NCBI RefSeq assembly: GCF_000340215.1 | Contig: NW_006921533.1 | Location: forward strand, 2,481,386 to 2,545,385 | Reading direction: 5' to 3' | Length of the DNA: 64,000 bases | DNA from: Pseudocercospora fijiensis CIRAD86 | Taxonomy: Eukaryota; Ascomycota; Dothideomycetes; Mycosphaerellales; Mycosphaerellaceae | Part shown: in pieces, positions 1 through 11,600 of the stretch | Layout of the letters: every line of letters starts with the position of its first letter | Position numbering within the stretch: position 1 is the stretch's first letter | The notes under the pieces: generated by a model | Told to the model about the DNA's origin: nothing | Seen by the model: the letters and a program-made list of their open reading frames with translations, nothing else | Databases searched by the model: none | Translations under genes and position numbers: made by a program

Positions 1-71
1 TACAGAGGGTTCGCATCACGAAGTGCAGAACAAACAATGATCTTGAGGGTGGTCCAGAATCCCTTGGTCGC

Positions 72-296
72 TCATCCGCCATGGGCCAGAGCATCATATG
101 ATAGATTTTCGTCATATAGCTCCTGCATCTCGCGACTTGGGACGTCTCTGGCCAGGCCATCACTACTCGGTAGCCGAGTGTCCAGAATTCGCAGCAGGCT
201 GAAGCAGTCGGCAAGTGGTATGCAGCCAATGCGATGTTGAAGCTGCAATTCGTGTACGAAAGGTGGAGTGATTGATGGCCATCGTTGTCCAGGCCT
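72..296 (-). other. possible 3' exon of an unrecognised minus-strand gene
   Basis: Read on the minus strand, this stretch is an open frame of 74 codons ending in a TGA at 72-74. Its composition looks protein-like (for example HRIGCIPLADCFSLL, then RILDTRLPSSDG and REMQELYDENLSYDAL), with no low-complexity bias. The frame is closed upstream by a TGA at 297-299, and a second minus-strand open stretch lies at 321-584 in another frame, so an intron or a decayed gene would be needed to join them. I recognise no family. It could also be chance. Confidence 0.22.
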
Positions 297-299
297 TCA

Positions 300-911
300 G
301 CGTTCGAGAGGAACAGGTGTTCAGGCCTGGAGAAGGATGTTCTCCCGCTCGCGGGAATCATCGAGACACGTTCTGAGCCATCGATTCTGGGTGCGCGAAG
401 AGTCTACAGTGCAGGGGAGACTAGACCGAGTCGGACTACTGCCTTGAAGAGGGGAATCGTATCCATGAAGTGCTGGTACAGTGCGCCCGGTATCAGGACC
501 TGTGTTGTCACTCGCCTCGCCTTGTCTTCCATCTTGTGGTGACAAACTCGTGAGAGCAATGCTGTCATCTTTGCGCTCGAGCATGCAATACAGGGTTTTG
601 GCGTGGTCGCGGTATGTGCTGTGGCTTCGACGGCATCGAGTCCAAATCAGTACGGAGCATCAGTGTGCCTGACCGCAGCGAGCGATGAGTATGGAATTTG
701 GAAGTGAGAGTCGAGAGGAGGAAGAGAAGACACACGTGATGTGATTGACATGGCTTGGCAGGGTCGGCGTAGACGTTCGCCGCGCGGTGATGTAGCGCTG
801 AAGATACGTGGGACTTTTTGGATTCGCCTTCCTCCTTCCTCTTCCGCTTCTCGACCGCCATCATGTATGCTGCCAGCGCGACTCGGTAACTGCAGAAATA
901 TAGCGCTGACT
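300..911. other. upstream region of SPF1, no certain gene
   Basis: Overlapping short frames occur on both strands but none is convincing. A minus-strand stretch (321-584) may belong to the remnant described at 72-296. The last 200 bases before 912 presumably hold the promoter and 5' leader of the P5A ATPase gene. I see no clear TATA box. Confidence 0.3.
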
Positions 912-3900
912 ATGGCACGCAGGGCGAAAGCGCTCGTCGATAACCCGACGATCAAATCGGCGTCACTACATAATCCCATACCCTTCTTCTTCCACGCTTA
1001 CATCTGGCCTTTCGCCATCCTCTGGCCCATTTTCTTCAGCTTCTATCTCTCTCAAGAGAGCTACGATCAGTATATTCAGGGTCAAGAATGGACATTCGTC
1101 TTCTCGGGTAGTATTTTCTGCCTGCAGTCGCTGATATGGTTGATGACATTCTGGAACGTCAACATTCGCGCCTGGTTCACTGCGACTTCTGCAAAGAGCG
1201 TGCGAGACGCTGGCTTGATCAAGGTCATACCCGAGGAAAATGCTGGTGCCAGTGAGATTTGTACGATTGAGAAGGAGCGAGTCTCAGGCAGGGAGAATAT
1301 CAGCTTTTTGTTCCAGAAGAGACGATTCCTATACGATGAACAGAAGGGAACTTTCGCGCCGCTGTCATATGGTATCGATCAAGACCCGAAGCCAACGATC
1401 GGCACATATCAGCAATCAAAAGGCCTCGAGAAGGCCGACGAAATCGAAAGATTGCAACAGTACTACGGCAAGAACGTCTTCGATATCCCAGTGCCAACAT
1501 TCACCGAACTCTTCAAAGAGCATGCCGTTGCGCCCTTCTTCGTCTTCCAGATATTCTGTGTGGGGTTGTGGATGCTGGACGAGTACTGGTACTACAGCTT
1601 GTTCACGCTTTTCATGCTGGTGGTCTTCGAAAGCACTGTGGTCTGGCAACGGCAGCGGACTTTGACCGAATTTCGTGGCATGAGCATTAAGCCATACGAT
1701 GTTTGGGTGTACAGGCAAAAGAAATGGATTGAAGCCAAGAGCGACGAATTGCTCCCGGGTGACCTGGTGTCTGTAAGCCGGACAAAAGAGGACAGCGGTG
1801 TTGCTTGCGATATGCTCCTCGTCGAGGGCAGCGCGATTGTCAACGAAGCCATGCTTTCGGGCGAGAGTACACCTGTTTTGAAGGACTCAATTCAGCTCCG
1901 GCCTTCGGATGCCAGATTAGAACCTGAAGGCCTGGACAAGAATGCCTTCCTTTGGGGTGGTACAAAGGTTCTGCAAGTCCAACACGGCACCGCTTCATCA
2001 GATGCACTAGAGACCGTGCCCCAGGTTCTTTCTGGAATACCTCCAGCTCCAGACAAAGGCGCGTTGGCCATCGTTATCAAGACTGGATTCGAGACCAACC
2101 AAGGTGCCCTCGTCCGTACCATGATATACTCCACTGAGCGTGTCAGCGCCAATAATGTCGAGGCCCTACTATTCATCTTATTCTTGACTGTCTTCGCCAT
2201 TGTCGCATCGTGGTATGTCTGGGAAGAAGGTGTCAAGCAAGATCGCAAGAGATCAAAACTCCTCCTGGATTGTGTACTCATCATCACGTCTGTCGTCCCT
2301 CCGGAGCTGCCCATGGAGCTGAGTCTGGCTGTAAACACTAGTCTGGCAGCATTGAGCAAGTACGCCATCTTTTGCACCGAACCATTCCGGATACCTTTTG
2401 CTGGCCGCGTGGACGTAGCTTGTTTTGACAAGACGGGCACTCTTACAGGCGAGGACTTGGTTGTCGAGGGTATCGCCGGCCTCTTTCTTCGAGAGAAAGA
2501 TGCCAGGGTTAAGACAGAAGCAGATGGTGCGCACAGCCAGCTCACGAAGATCACTGACACGGCTTTGGAGACTACCTTGACATTGGCCACCGCTCATGCG
2601 CTTGTGAAGCTGGAAGAGGGCGATGTTGTAGGAGAACCCATGGAGAAGGCCACACTCCAGTCTCTTGGCTGGACTCTTGGCAAGAACGATACTCTCGCTG
2701 CAAAAGTTGGCACACACAAGAGAGGTGCTTCTGCATCAGACATTGTTCAAATCCGTCGCCGATTCCAATTCTCGTCTGCTTTGAAGAGGCAGAGCACCGT
2801 CGCCACTGCTATCACGACCGATCGCCAGACCGGTCAAAAGAAGAAAGGCACATTCGTTGGTGTCAAAGGCGCCCCAGAAACAATTCGTAAAATGCTTGTT
2901 GATGTGCCGCCCAAGTACGAGGAGACTTTCAAGTACTTCAGTAGAAATGGCGCACGTGTTCTCGCTCTCGGCTACAAGTGGATTTCCACGACTGACGAGA
3001 TTCCGCAAAAGAGAGTCAACGACCTGAAGCGAGAAGAGGTGGAAAGCGAGTTGCATTTCTCAGGCTTTTTGGTGCTTCAGTGCCCGCTCAAGGAAGATGC
3101 AATCAAAGCTGTGCGCATGCTCAATGAGAGCAGTCATCGCGTGGTCATGATCACTGGAGATAATCCTCTGACTGCTGTACACGTTGCACGCCAGGTGGAA
3201 ATCGTCGACCGCGATGTCTTGATTTTGGACGCTCCTGAGAACGACGACAGTGGGGAGAAGCTTGTGTGGAGGAGCGTTGATGATAAAGTTAACATTCCTG
3301 TCGATACGAGCAAGCCTCTCGACCCAGAGATCATCAAGAACAAGGATCTTTGCGTGACCGGCTACGGCCTGTCCAAGTTCAAGGACTCTGCAGCTCTACC
3401 TTCACTGCTTCGTTATACATGGGTGTATGCTCGTGTCTCGCCGAAGCAGAAGGAAGAGATTCTTTTGGGACTCAAGGACCAAGGTTACACCACGCTCATG
3501 GCAGGAGATGGCACGAATGATGTTGGTGCTCTCAAGCAAGCGCACGTTGGTGTGGCTCTTCTGAACGGCAGCAAGGAGGACATGGACAAAATCGCCAAGA
3601 ACTTCCGCGAGACTAAGATGAAGGAGCTATATGAGAAGCAGAAAGCCATGATGAATCGCTTCAACCAGCCCGACCCACCTGTGCCGCCAGCCATTGCTCA
3701 TCTCTATCCTCCCGGACCAAAGAATCCTCACTATGAGAAGGCAATGGAACGCGAGAATTCTGCAAAGGCGCAGCTTGAAGCTCAAAAGGCAGCAGCTGAA
3801 GACGGGTCTGCCAATGGCGATGTCGGCAAGTACACTCCACCTCCACAAGCCGTGCAAGAAATTGCACGATCTAACGGACCAAAATCACCGCAAGAACAGA

Positions 3901-4862
3901 AGAAGGAGCGCGCACAGAATGCTGCCAGCCAGATGGCAGAGAAGTTGTCTATGTCGATGCTTGAGGACGAGCTGAACGCCGACGAGCCACCTACCATCAA
4001 GCTCGGTGACGCCTCCGTCGCCGCGCCATTCACCAGCAAACTCGCCAATGTCGTTGCTATTCCCAATATCATCCGACAAGGCCGCTGCACACTCGTGGCG
4101 ACTATCCAGATGTACAAGATCTTGGCCCTGAACTGTTTGATCAGTGCTTACAGCTTGTCCGTGCTCTATCTCGACGGCATTAAGTTCGGAGATGGTCAAG
4201 TCACCATCAGTGGTATGCTCATGAGCGTGTGCTTCTTGAGCATCTCACGCGCCAAGTCTGTCGAGCAGCTTTCAAAAGAGCGACCGCAGAGCAACATCTG
4301 GAACTGGTACATCATTCCATCCGTGCTCGCGCAGTTCGCAGTACACATTGTGACGCTGGTCTACATCTCTAACGTCGTGCACCGCTTCGAGCCGAAGAAG
4401 GATCGCAGTCAGGTCGATCTCGAGGGCGACTTCGAACCGTCTCTCCTCAACTCTGCCATCTACCTCCTTCAGCTCATCCAACAGATCTCCACATTCGCCA
4501 TCAACTACCAAGGCCGTCCGTTCCGAGAGTCGATCAAGGAGAACAAGGGCATGTACTGGGGCATCGTCCTTGTTTCTGCTGTCGCGTTCTCCTGCGCGAC
4601 AGAATTCGTACCTGAGATCAACGAGAAGCTGAAGCTGACACCTTTCACCCTGGAATTCAAGGTGCAAATGGTATCTGTCATGATTGTTGACTACATTGGA
4701 TGCTGGACTGTGGAGAAAGTCCTCAAAGCGTTGTTTAGTGACATCAAGGCCAAGGACATCGCCGTTCGAAGACCAGATCAGCTTGAGCGAGAGGAGAAGC
4801 GACGACAGGCTGAGAAAGAAGCAGAGGACAGAAAGAAGGAGATTGAAGCCGGGAAGGCGTAA
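912..4862 (+). CDS. spf1: P5A-type transmembrane ATPase, ER (Spf1/ATP13A1 family)
   Basis: Single exon, 1316 residues. P5A ATPases sit in the endoplasmic reticulum and remove mislocalised tail-anchored or signal-anchored transmembrane helices, using a phosphorylated Asp intermediate; older literature links them to Mn and Ca homeostasis. Visible P-type features: SGES of the actuator domain (316-319), the P5A signature PPELPMELS in helix M4 (463-471), DKTGTLT with the phosphorylated Asp at 506, TGDNP (T748), and GDGTND (865-870). A hydrophilic Pro/Ala/Glu-rich insert lies around 915-1035, before the C-terminal membrane helices; the tail is a Lys/Glu-rich helix. I chose ATG 912 because it has A at -3 and begins just before the segment typical of fungal Spf1 (LVDNP then IKSA). 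The frame extends further up to 741 without a fitting ATG. The stop is 51 bp from the stop of the convergent GH78-type gene. Confidence 0.96.
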   Translation: MARRAKALVDNPTIKSASLHNPIPFFFHAYIWPFAILWPIFFSFYLSQESYDQYIQGQEWTFVFSGSIFCLQSLIWLMTFWNVNIRAWFTATSAKSVRDAGLIKVIPEENAGASEICTIEKERVSGRENISFLFQKRRFLYDEQKGTFAPLSYGIDQDPKPTIGTYQQSKGLEKADEIERLQQYYGKNVFDIPVPTFTELFKEHAVAPFFVFQIFCVGLWMLDEYWYYSLFTLFMLVVFESTVVWQRQRTLTEFRGMSIKPYDVWVYRQKKWIEAKSDELLPGDLVSVSRTKEDSGVACDMLLVEGSAIVNEAMLSGESTPVLKDSIQLRPSDARLEPEGLDKNAFLWGGTKVLQVQHGTASSDALETVPQVLSGIPPAPDKGALAIVIKTGFETNQGALVRTMIYSTERVSANNVEALLFILFLTVFAIVASWYVWEEGVKQDRKRSKLLLDCVLIITSVVPPELPMELSLAVNTSLAALSKYAIFCTEPFRIPFAGRVDVACFDKTGTLTGEDLVVEGIAGLFLREKDARVKTEADGAHSQLTKITDTALETTLTLATAHALVKLEEGDVVGEPMEKATLQSLGWTLGKNDTLAAKVGTHKRGASASDIVQIRRRFQFSSALKRQSTVATAITTDRQTGQKKKGTFVGVKGAPETIRKMLVDVPPKYEETFKYFSRNGARVLALGYKWISTTDEIPQKRVNDLKREEVESELHFSGFLVLQCPLKEDAIKAVRMLNESSHRVVMITGDNPLTAVHVARQVEIVDRDVLILDAPENDDSGEKLVWRSVDDKVNIPVDTSKPLDPEIIKNKDLCVTGYGLSKFKDSAALPSLLRYTWVYARVSPKQKEEILLGLKDQGYTTLMAGDGTNDVGALKQAHVGVALLNGSKEDMDKIAKNFRETKMKELYEKQKAMMNRFNQPDPPVPPAIAHLYPPGPKNPHYEKAMERENSAKAQLEAQKAAAEDGSANGDVGKYTPPPQAVQEIARSNGPKSPQEQKKERAQNAASQMAEKLSMSMLEDELNADEPPTIKLGDASVAAPFTSKLANVVAIPNIIRQGRCTLVATIQMYKILALNCLISAYSLSVLYLDGIKFGDGQVTISGMLMSVCFLSISRAKSVEQLSKERPQSNIWNWYIIPSVLAQFAVHIVTLVYISNVVHRFEPKKDRSQVDLEGDFEPSLLNSAIYLLQLIQQISTFAINYQGRPFRESIKENKGMYWGIVLVSAVAFSCATEFVPEINEKLKLTPFTLEFKVQMVSVMIVDYIGCWTVEKVLKALFSDIKAKDIAVRRPDQLEREEKRRQAEKEAEDRKKEIEAGKA

Positions 4863-4913
4863 ATCACTATTAGATCACCTGCATCAGAAAGCTGTACAGA
4901 AGGTACTCTGCGC

Positions 4914-7481
4914 CTACGTGCGCCAGCCACGTATTCTGAGTTGTGTTTCACGATCATGTAGCTCAATCTTCCCACTCTTCCCATCATGCTCTACATAAGC
5001 CCCATCTGGTAATACCAAAACCCCATACGTCCCATTTTTCGGCACAGAAACTGACACAATCGCACACTCCCCATCAATCTCCCACTTCGCTTCTATCTTC
5101 CCATACGGCGTCACAACAGTCCCATTCACCTCCGTCAACCCCAGCACACCCAACATCGGTTCGAATTTCCACGTCCTGAATCCAGGACTCATAGCCTGCA
5201 CACCGAGAACATATTCTGGCAACACATACGTCGGTCCCGCGCCCCAAGGATGTGCCAGAGAAGTGGTGAGGTTGATGCCAGGTTTTCCATCAGGAAATAG
5301 ATACTCCCAGCTCGCTCCCGAGTTGTATTCGGGCTGTGTGACCATTTTAGACCAGAAGTCGTCTAAGAAAGATTTTGCGATGGTGTGATTTGAGGACTTG
5401 GTTTTGAGAAGGGCTTCGAGTGTGAATCCTCCTATGTTTGGTGAGAGCTGGGTGGTAGGCGAATCTGCATCGGAAGAGGAGGACTTATAGCCGCAGTCTA
5501 GACGTAAAGAAGAGAGATGCGAAAGGGAAGATGTAGCTTGGGTGTCGTTCGCTGCGCCGGAAAGGATGGACCAGGCGATTCCGGCTTGGGAGAAGTTTGT
5601 TGGTGATGAGATGTCGAGGGAGTAGACTTCGAGATCTGGGTTCCACAGGTGTGAATTGAGGGCTTGGGTTAAATTTTTGGAGACTTGGGATAAGAGGAGC
5701 GCAGCTGATGTGTCGTTGTAGGCTTCAGCGAGAGGGATTAGAGATTTGTATGCATAGGCTGCGAGACCTGTTACTGCGCTGCCGTTGACTGGACCTAGGA
5801 AGTAGTAGGCGTTCTCACCGGCCATGAGGCCGGAGTATGGATCGATGTATGCGAGTCGAGCGTTGAATAGGTCTTTGATACCGTTCCAATGCTTTGAAAG
5901 GCCTTGGCTGTCACCTGTGCTCCAGAAGTAGTGTCCGATTGCAGCAAGGAAAAGGTCTTGGTAGTCGATTAGGCCTGCGTACTGGTAGATGAATGCGTTT
6001 GAGTACTCTGGTCGTGAGCCCATGCCGGCACTTATTGGCACGAAGCCTTTGTAGGGAGATTCTTTACGCTGAAAGCTCATCACAAAATCGATGCTACCCA
6101 AGACGTAGTCCCATCTTGCAGTTGATGAGCCAAGGACGCGAGTCGTGTGGTAAAAGTCACCAGCCCAGACGAGGCGGTCTCGCTTTGCTCCGTCAAGACA
6201 CACTGAGGAGTCTAGCGCGGCCACACCATACTCCGCGAGAACAGACTCGTCAGTCATTGGGTTGTTGTATAGATTCGTACCATTTTCAGCAGTGACGATC
6301 ACATCTTTGAAGTATGCAGCTTGTCCATTCCATGGCCCGAAACCCCAAGTGCCATCAGTGACTCGAGTAGGCGCGAGGAGAGATGAGGCACTCAGTATCT
6401 TTGCTTCAGAGTTTGCCACAAATGCCACAGATACGCCATCAATCGCCACCGAAAAGCCATCAGACGTTATGGTAGTGCTGATGTTGTACCATGTATCTTC
6501 AACCATGGTGGTACTGATCGGGAAGTAATGATTCCCTCCGGTCTCGAGTGTAGACTGATTGACGATCGAATATCCGTAGTTGTAGACCAACGTGTTGGGC
6601 GGGAGCAGCGTGCTGTCCGTGTTTATGAAGACAGCATCGTCTGGGTAATTCGATGTGAGATAAAATAGCGAGCCATATGGCGCTATGCTGCTGGCTACTC
6701 GCCACCCTGTGCCACCTCTGACGATCTTGGTTGAGAACGATAGCGTGTAGTTTCCGAAAGTAGTGCCTTTGCCCGACTGGGCTGTTTGTTGACCGAGCAC
6801 GTAGGCACCATCGGTTGTAATCTGCCAAGTCGAGGGCGCATTTCCGGCATCGACACAAGCAGCCTGTACGACTCTGGCTCCGAGATCCCATATCTTGTTG
6901 TATATTGAGTTTGAGGTCTGCAGCTGTCCGGCCACATGAGCAGGAGGAATGTTCTCAGAAGTCAACTTAAGGCCAAGCGTTCGGAAGGTAATTGTGGTGT
7001 TCGTTAGAAGCTCGACAGTCTGCCATCTTTGGCCTCCTTGGATCAGAGGCCACTCAAAGCGACCTGGCTCAGTAAGATTGAATGTCTCGGTACGGAACGA
7101 GCTCGATAGGCCATTGCTGAACGTCCATGGACCGTCGCTATACGCATTGTCGAACGCTGTGAAGTCCTCGGCATACTTCACCTCGATTTGCGTCGATGCT
7201 GAGATGTCCTCGACGTCAAAGAACGGAAAGCCAGCCACTTCTGAACCGTAGTCGATCGTCAGGGTTGGGGACGAGTTGTTGAGCGTTATTGGGTGCCGGC
7301 CATATTGCAAAGGGGTGTCGAGGCTATAGGCAGCGCCCAAGCTGTAAGATGCTGGAAGCACATCGCCGTAATCGACGAATCTAAGCTTTCTATCAGCATG
7401 AGGCAGTGGTGAGCGTGAACTGGAGATGGCATACCCAGAAGCAAGTGCAGGTATTAGCAGACTCAGTATGATGCCGGCCAT
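4914..7481 (-). CDS. secreted alpha-L-rhamnosidase-like glycoside hydrolase (GH78 type)
   Basis: 855 residues from ATG 7481; a few codons further up there is only a TTG. Residues 1 to about 16 (MAGIILSLLIPALASG) form a signal peptide, so the enzyme is probably secreted to cut rhamnose from plant or microbial glycosides. The core fits an (alpha/alpha)6 barrel: DGAKRDRLVWAGD at 430-442 matches the GH78 catalytic block, with Asp430, Asp435 (often Glu) and Asp442 at the usual spacing; a later SGASWEYL may give the base Glu. Near the end, SLAHPWGAGPTYVLPEYVLG is the typical start of the C-terminal beta-sandwich. Between about 225 and 405 lies a beta-rich, Ser/Thr/Asn-rich insert resembling a laminin-G/concanavalin-like lectin fold (inference). 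Many N-glycosylation sequons. Substrate is not provable from sequence. Confidence 0.88.
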   Translation of the reverse strand: MAGIILSLLIPALASGYAISSSRSPLPHADRKLRFVDYGDVLPASYSLGAAYSLDTPLQYGRHPITLNNSSPTLTIDYGSEVAGFPFFDVEDISASTQIEVKYAEDFTAFDNAYSDGPWTFSNGLSSSFRTETFNLTEPGRFEWPLIQGGQRWQTVELLTNTTITFRTLGLKLTSENIPPAHVAGQLQTSNSIYNKIWDLGARVVQAACVDAGNAPSTWQITTDGAYVLGQQTAQSGKGTTFGNYTLSFSTKIVRGGTGWRVASSIAPYGSLFYLTSNYPDDAVFINTDSTLLPPNTLVYNYGYSIVNQSTLETGGNHYFPISTTMVEDTWYNISTTITSDGFSVAIDGVSVAFVANSEAKILSASSLLAPTRVTDGTWGFGPWNGQAAYFKDVIVTAENGTNLYNNPMTDESVLAEYGVAALDSSVCLDGAKRDRLVWAGDFYHTTRVLGSSTARWDYVLGSIDFVMSFQRKESPYKGFVPISAGMGSRPEYSNAFIYQYAGLIDYQDLFLAAIGHYFWSTGDSQGLSKHWNGIKDLFNARLAYIDPYSGLMAGENAYYFLGPVNGSAVTGLAAYAYKSLIPLAEAYNDTSAALLLSQVSKNLTQALNSHLWNPDLEVYSLDISSPTNFSQAGIAWSILSGAANDTQATSSLSHLSSLRLDCGYKSSSSDADSPTTQLSPNIGGFTLEALLKTKSSNHTIAKSFLDDFWSKMVTQPEYNSGASWEYLFPDGKPGINLTTSLAHPWGAGPTYVLPEYVLGVQAMSPGFRTWKFEPMLGVLGLTEVNGTVVTPYGKIEAKWEIDGECAIVSVSVPKNGTYGVLVLPDGAYVEHDGKSGKIELHDRETQLRIRGWRT

Positions 7482-7915
7482 AATGTGCAAAATTCTTCGG
7501 TGGTGTTACTTTGTATGTAGTCAGACTGGAATCCTCTTGCTGTGCTCGAACTATTCTACAATGCCGAACCTCAATAATCCCGGACATCGCCACGCTACAC
7601 ATGTAAGGCACCGTGCATCATCCCGTGGTCTTTAGATGTGGGCACGACGACTGCACTCCGCAGACCAGTGCATCATATGCAGCGACAAGCCGTCCAGGGC
7701 TGTTCTCATCCGGCATCTAAAACATCGGAGTGAAAGTGGTAAGACGCTGTACGTGCAGCACAGTAGCCGTTCGGCCCAAGATGTCCCGAGGCCTCAGTGC
7801 GGCCACGCAGGGATACAGCAATCCCAACCACCGAAATAACCGGCCTGACTACCGATCTGACCAATCGGATAGAGCCGTGGTGGTCCGTGCGGAGGTTAGT
7901 GCGCGCGCTTAGGCT
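7482..7915. other. intergenic, promoter side of the GH78-type gene
   Basis: Normal-looking unique DNA with TG and CA dinucleotides present. No gene recognised. It presumably holds the upstream region of the minus-strand GH78-type gene. Normal composition ends at about 7915. Confidence 0.4.
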
Positions 7916-8424
7916 TAAACAAGCTCGACTTCCCGAAAGCAACCCCTATCCCCTTCCCCTACTATAGTAGCTTCTACTAACGTTAGCCTATTTAGAATCT
8001 AATCCTAGTCTATTTAAACTCGGTTCTACTATATACTATAAGTAAGAATACGAAACAACTAGTAAGTCTCTTTTCTATTCTATTACTATTTATTTCTAAT
8101 TGCTTTTAAGGCTTTAATATATTTAGATTAGTTATACTAGATAATAGTATATTAGGCGACGAGTAAATTCCTATACTTAGCGAGGTTATCTATTACGTTA
8201 CTTCGAGTAAGAATAACGTCGTATATTTAGTATTATAGCTATAGTAGGAGCCTAAGAGGCTAAGCCTATACCTATACCTATCTCTATAATACTAGGGGAG
8301 GGGGGATACTATTAGGGAACCCTAATTCGTAGCTAATTCGTAACCTTCTTAATAGCGCCCTATATCCGATTCGTAAGGCTTAGCGTACTATAAAAACTCT
8401 TTATTTAGTCCCTTTCTTTCGAGT
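7916..8424. repeat. RIP-like AT-shifted flank, older unidentified repeat
   Basis: From about 7950 onward TG and CA almost vanish while CG persists, as in the retroelements that follow, although this stretch lies outside the LTRs of element A. It may be the remnant of an older repeat into which A jumped, or unique DNA hit by RIP spreading out of A. A G-rich run occurs at about 8293-8306. No coding sequence recognised. Confidence 0.5.
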
Positions 8425-8429
8425 TCTTT

Positions 8430-8617
8430 TATTACGATATAACACTATTATATATACGATAGTAGGTAGCGGTTACTATCGACCGCTATAGTCGCTATTA
8501 CTACTAATAGTAGGACTATTATATAGATAGCTTGCCTCGTAGTACCTTAGAGAATATATTAACTTTTATACCGTATAACCGTTATAATACCTTCGTACTA
8601 TAACCGTATGCCTAGTA
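8430..8617 (+). repeat. 5' LTR of element A (188 bp)
   Basis: Direct copy of 46872-47059. It begins TATTACG and ends CCTAGTA, which reads as the usual TG...CA ends after TG to TA and CA to TA change. By hand alignment it differs from the 3' copy at 18 positions, all transitions, and in 17 of them this copy has the A or T. Confidence 0.93.
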
Positions 8618-11600
8618 ACTTAGTAGCTTCGCTTAATACTTAGTTAGCTTCTATACTAACTACTAGTCCTCTACCCGAATCGACCCTAGTCGTTATAGCT
8701 ACGACGAGAATCGACGCGATTAGCTACAAGTCCTACCGATCTTCTGCCGATTACTACGATTTAACTCCTACCTATTACGACGGTACCTATTCGATTTACT
8801 ACCCTTCCGTACTATACTCTACCGACGCGCGAGCGCTTTATCGGCGATCCTATTAGTACTCCGAGGAGATAGTAGTAGTAGTTTCTACCTTTAGTAGCAA
8901 TTGCCTATTATACCTAGGCCTAGGGGTAGCCGCTTTCCCTAGGAGGACCTACCCCGATAAGCTACGCTCCTCCGCCTTTAGTCGGTTCTCCGTTATTGTC
9001 CTCTATTAGGAGACTATCTCGCCTCTACCCTCTTACTAATAGTTTACCCGCTTACCGTAGCTCCTTCGGACTCGCTTCTAACTCCGGTAGAAGCCTCGAA
9101 ATTAGCTAAGCTAGCGGTTCAACCGCTGCCCTAGTACTATAATCTCGGATTGCTAGATATAGAGCCCTATATCCTACGTATCTGTTCCTATATTTAGAAC
9201 TACGTCGATTATAGCGAGAACTTCGCGACCTAGCTTAGGGCAAAGCACGGCCGAATCGACTTGCTTGCCTTATACGTTCTGCACTATTACCCGCTCGTAA
9301 GAAATCCGCCGCCTCTATAAGCTAAAATCGAGGAACTCTACCTAAACGCCCTTAACGGTTACAACTTCTTAGAGTAGTAGGTAGTAGATAAAGGAATTCT
9401 AACTAAATCGGTTAAGGAGCTTAAAGCCGCGCTCCTAATAGTGCGCGATTTACGCTATTACCGTTAATCCTATTCGGATATCTATCTACTACCTGTAGTA
9501 GAGTAGCGCCTACTAGCCCGACTAGCTTAAGTTCTACCGTAGCCTACGATTTCGCCTATTACTACGGTAGAAACAACCGTACCGCCGGAATAGCGTCCCG
9601 GTTCGCCTAATAGCTCGCTTAAATCGGTTTTCCTATAGAGGCTACTTAAGCTACGATACCTAGCGGACGAGAATTCTTAGAAGCTAAGAGGGCCTCTACC
9701 TAAGACTTCCTCTAAGGAACCGTTAACTAGGCCTTCCGATCTATCGACGTCGCTGTTTTAGGACATCGGTCGCAGCTAATTGCCTCTAATAAACGACGGC
9801 CTCGCCGACCTATAGGCTAACGAGCCGCGTAGTCGTTTCTAATATCGTACCCTAGTAGATGCCTTATAGATAACTGAGGAGATCGATAGGGCGAATATCG
9901 CTATATAATAAAACCGTTAGCGTCGTAATTATCTTCGCGAATTAGCTAGACGGAGAGGAGTCTATCTTAACGAAGTCGTATTAGACTTTCTAATAGAATA
10001 GGCGATTTTACCGCTATTAGCTACGCGTAAGCTAAGTCCGCCCTAGCCGAACCTAGGCTAATACGATTACTAGTAGAGAGTAGACGTATATATAAATGCC
10101 TATAGGCATAGCTGCTTACGTCGGGGCGGCTTTACGCTAGGCGATCCGCCTAGTAATCTACCTAGTAATCCTCCTAGCAACCCTACCGGTAACCCTCCTA
10201 GCAATTCGTCGGCCTATTTACTACTACTACTAGCTAGTAACTTCGATCCGGGCGATCCCTCTTGCGAGCCGGCGTAGGATTAGCCTTTGCCTTTTCCGCT
10301 ATTAGACTTATAGAGTCTGCTACGGGAAGGTAAGAAGTAACGCTAGAAGTACCGTTAGTATAGAGATAATCCGAGTAAGGATAGATCCTTATTAGATAGT
10401 AAGGATTCGGACGACTCCGATTAATCCTCGTCGGATAACGATAGCTCCTTAGACGCTAGTTATTATAGACACGTCCGCCGTCGTAGATACCGTTAGTATT
10501 ATTAGGACTACGTCGCGGAATCGCCTGTTTCTAAAGCGAGTTATATCTAGGGGTATTACGCCTGCCTCTAGTAACTATAGTTCGATCCGGCGTATCTTAG
10601 GTTCTTCGATCCTCTACTTAGCGTTACGGATTATAGCGAGGGAGACTACGCCTTAGTCGGGAACAAGATAATATACCGTTCGGTATACGCTTTTATCGAA
10701 GCGGCTAAGGATTATACTTATATCGTAGGGCGAGAGACAGTTCGTCTTAACCTCTCTCTTTGCTTTTAAAAGGTAGCGCTTAGTTAGTATTATAGTTACC
10801 TTTCTAGCTATAACCGAGTAAAGCTCCGTAGCGGATACGGTCTAAAGCGCTAGGAACGTTGTCTTAGTAAGAAATAGAAGGTCCCTCCGATAAAGGCGAT
10901 AGATCTCCTTAATAAGTAACGCTACGACTAGTAGGATATCGCTTTAGGGCGTTTAGTAACGGATTTTATTATTAAGACGGTATGACTCGCTAAGGATACT
11001 AGTATATAGAAATCGAACCGGCTCTTAGAAGCTTATCGTCGAATAGATCCGCGCCTCTAATTAAACATAGACAAGCTAAATCGTCGTATAAAGGTCGATA
11101 AGTAGGTTATATACTACGAGAAGCAGGTATTAATCTAGGAGTATATACTTTCGTCCTCGTCTAATCGTCGCCTAGACGCTACGACTAGGAACAATAGCCG
11201 CGCTAGTAAGGCTACCTAGTAGAACCGATACGAAGGGAACGCCTCTTATACCCTAGCGAGCTTCGCTCTAGTAAGAGCGTCCTCTAACTACTAGAACCGC
11301 GATATCGACCGACTAAACCTACTACGCCTTACTAACGCCTATTAGCAGAATCGCCTACCTAACGCCCCTTAGTAGAATCGCCTACTACTAGTAGGAAATA
11401 GTAAAGAACTGTCGAAGGATAGTAGCCCTACCTTCCTCCTAAAAGACCTAAAGCGAGTCGATTCGCGCCTATTTAATCGATAGGATAGAAAGCGCAACGA
11501 TCGAGCTCGTAAGTAGGCTAACTTTGCCGATAATAGTAAGAGAGTAGGCGATACTATAAATAATACTAACTAAGCCGACGACGGCTATTAGGAGGATAGT

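Noticed and set aside
741..911. N-terminal extension of 57 residues on the P5A ATPase
   Set aside because: The frame is open but starts at GTG, the residues do not resemble the family, and ATG 912 gives the expected N-terminus.
8287..8314. G-rich TAATAC...TACTATTA stretch as a seventh box
   Set aside because: It is 28 nt, the left half has GGGG where the boxes have CCCC, and the arms do not pair properly.
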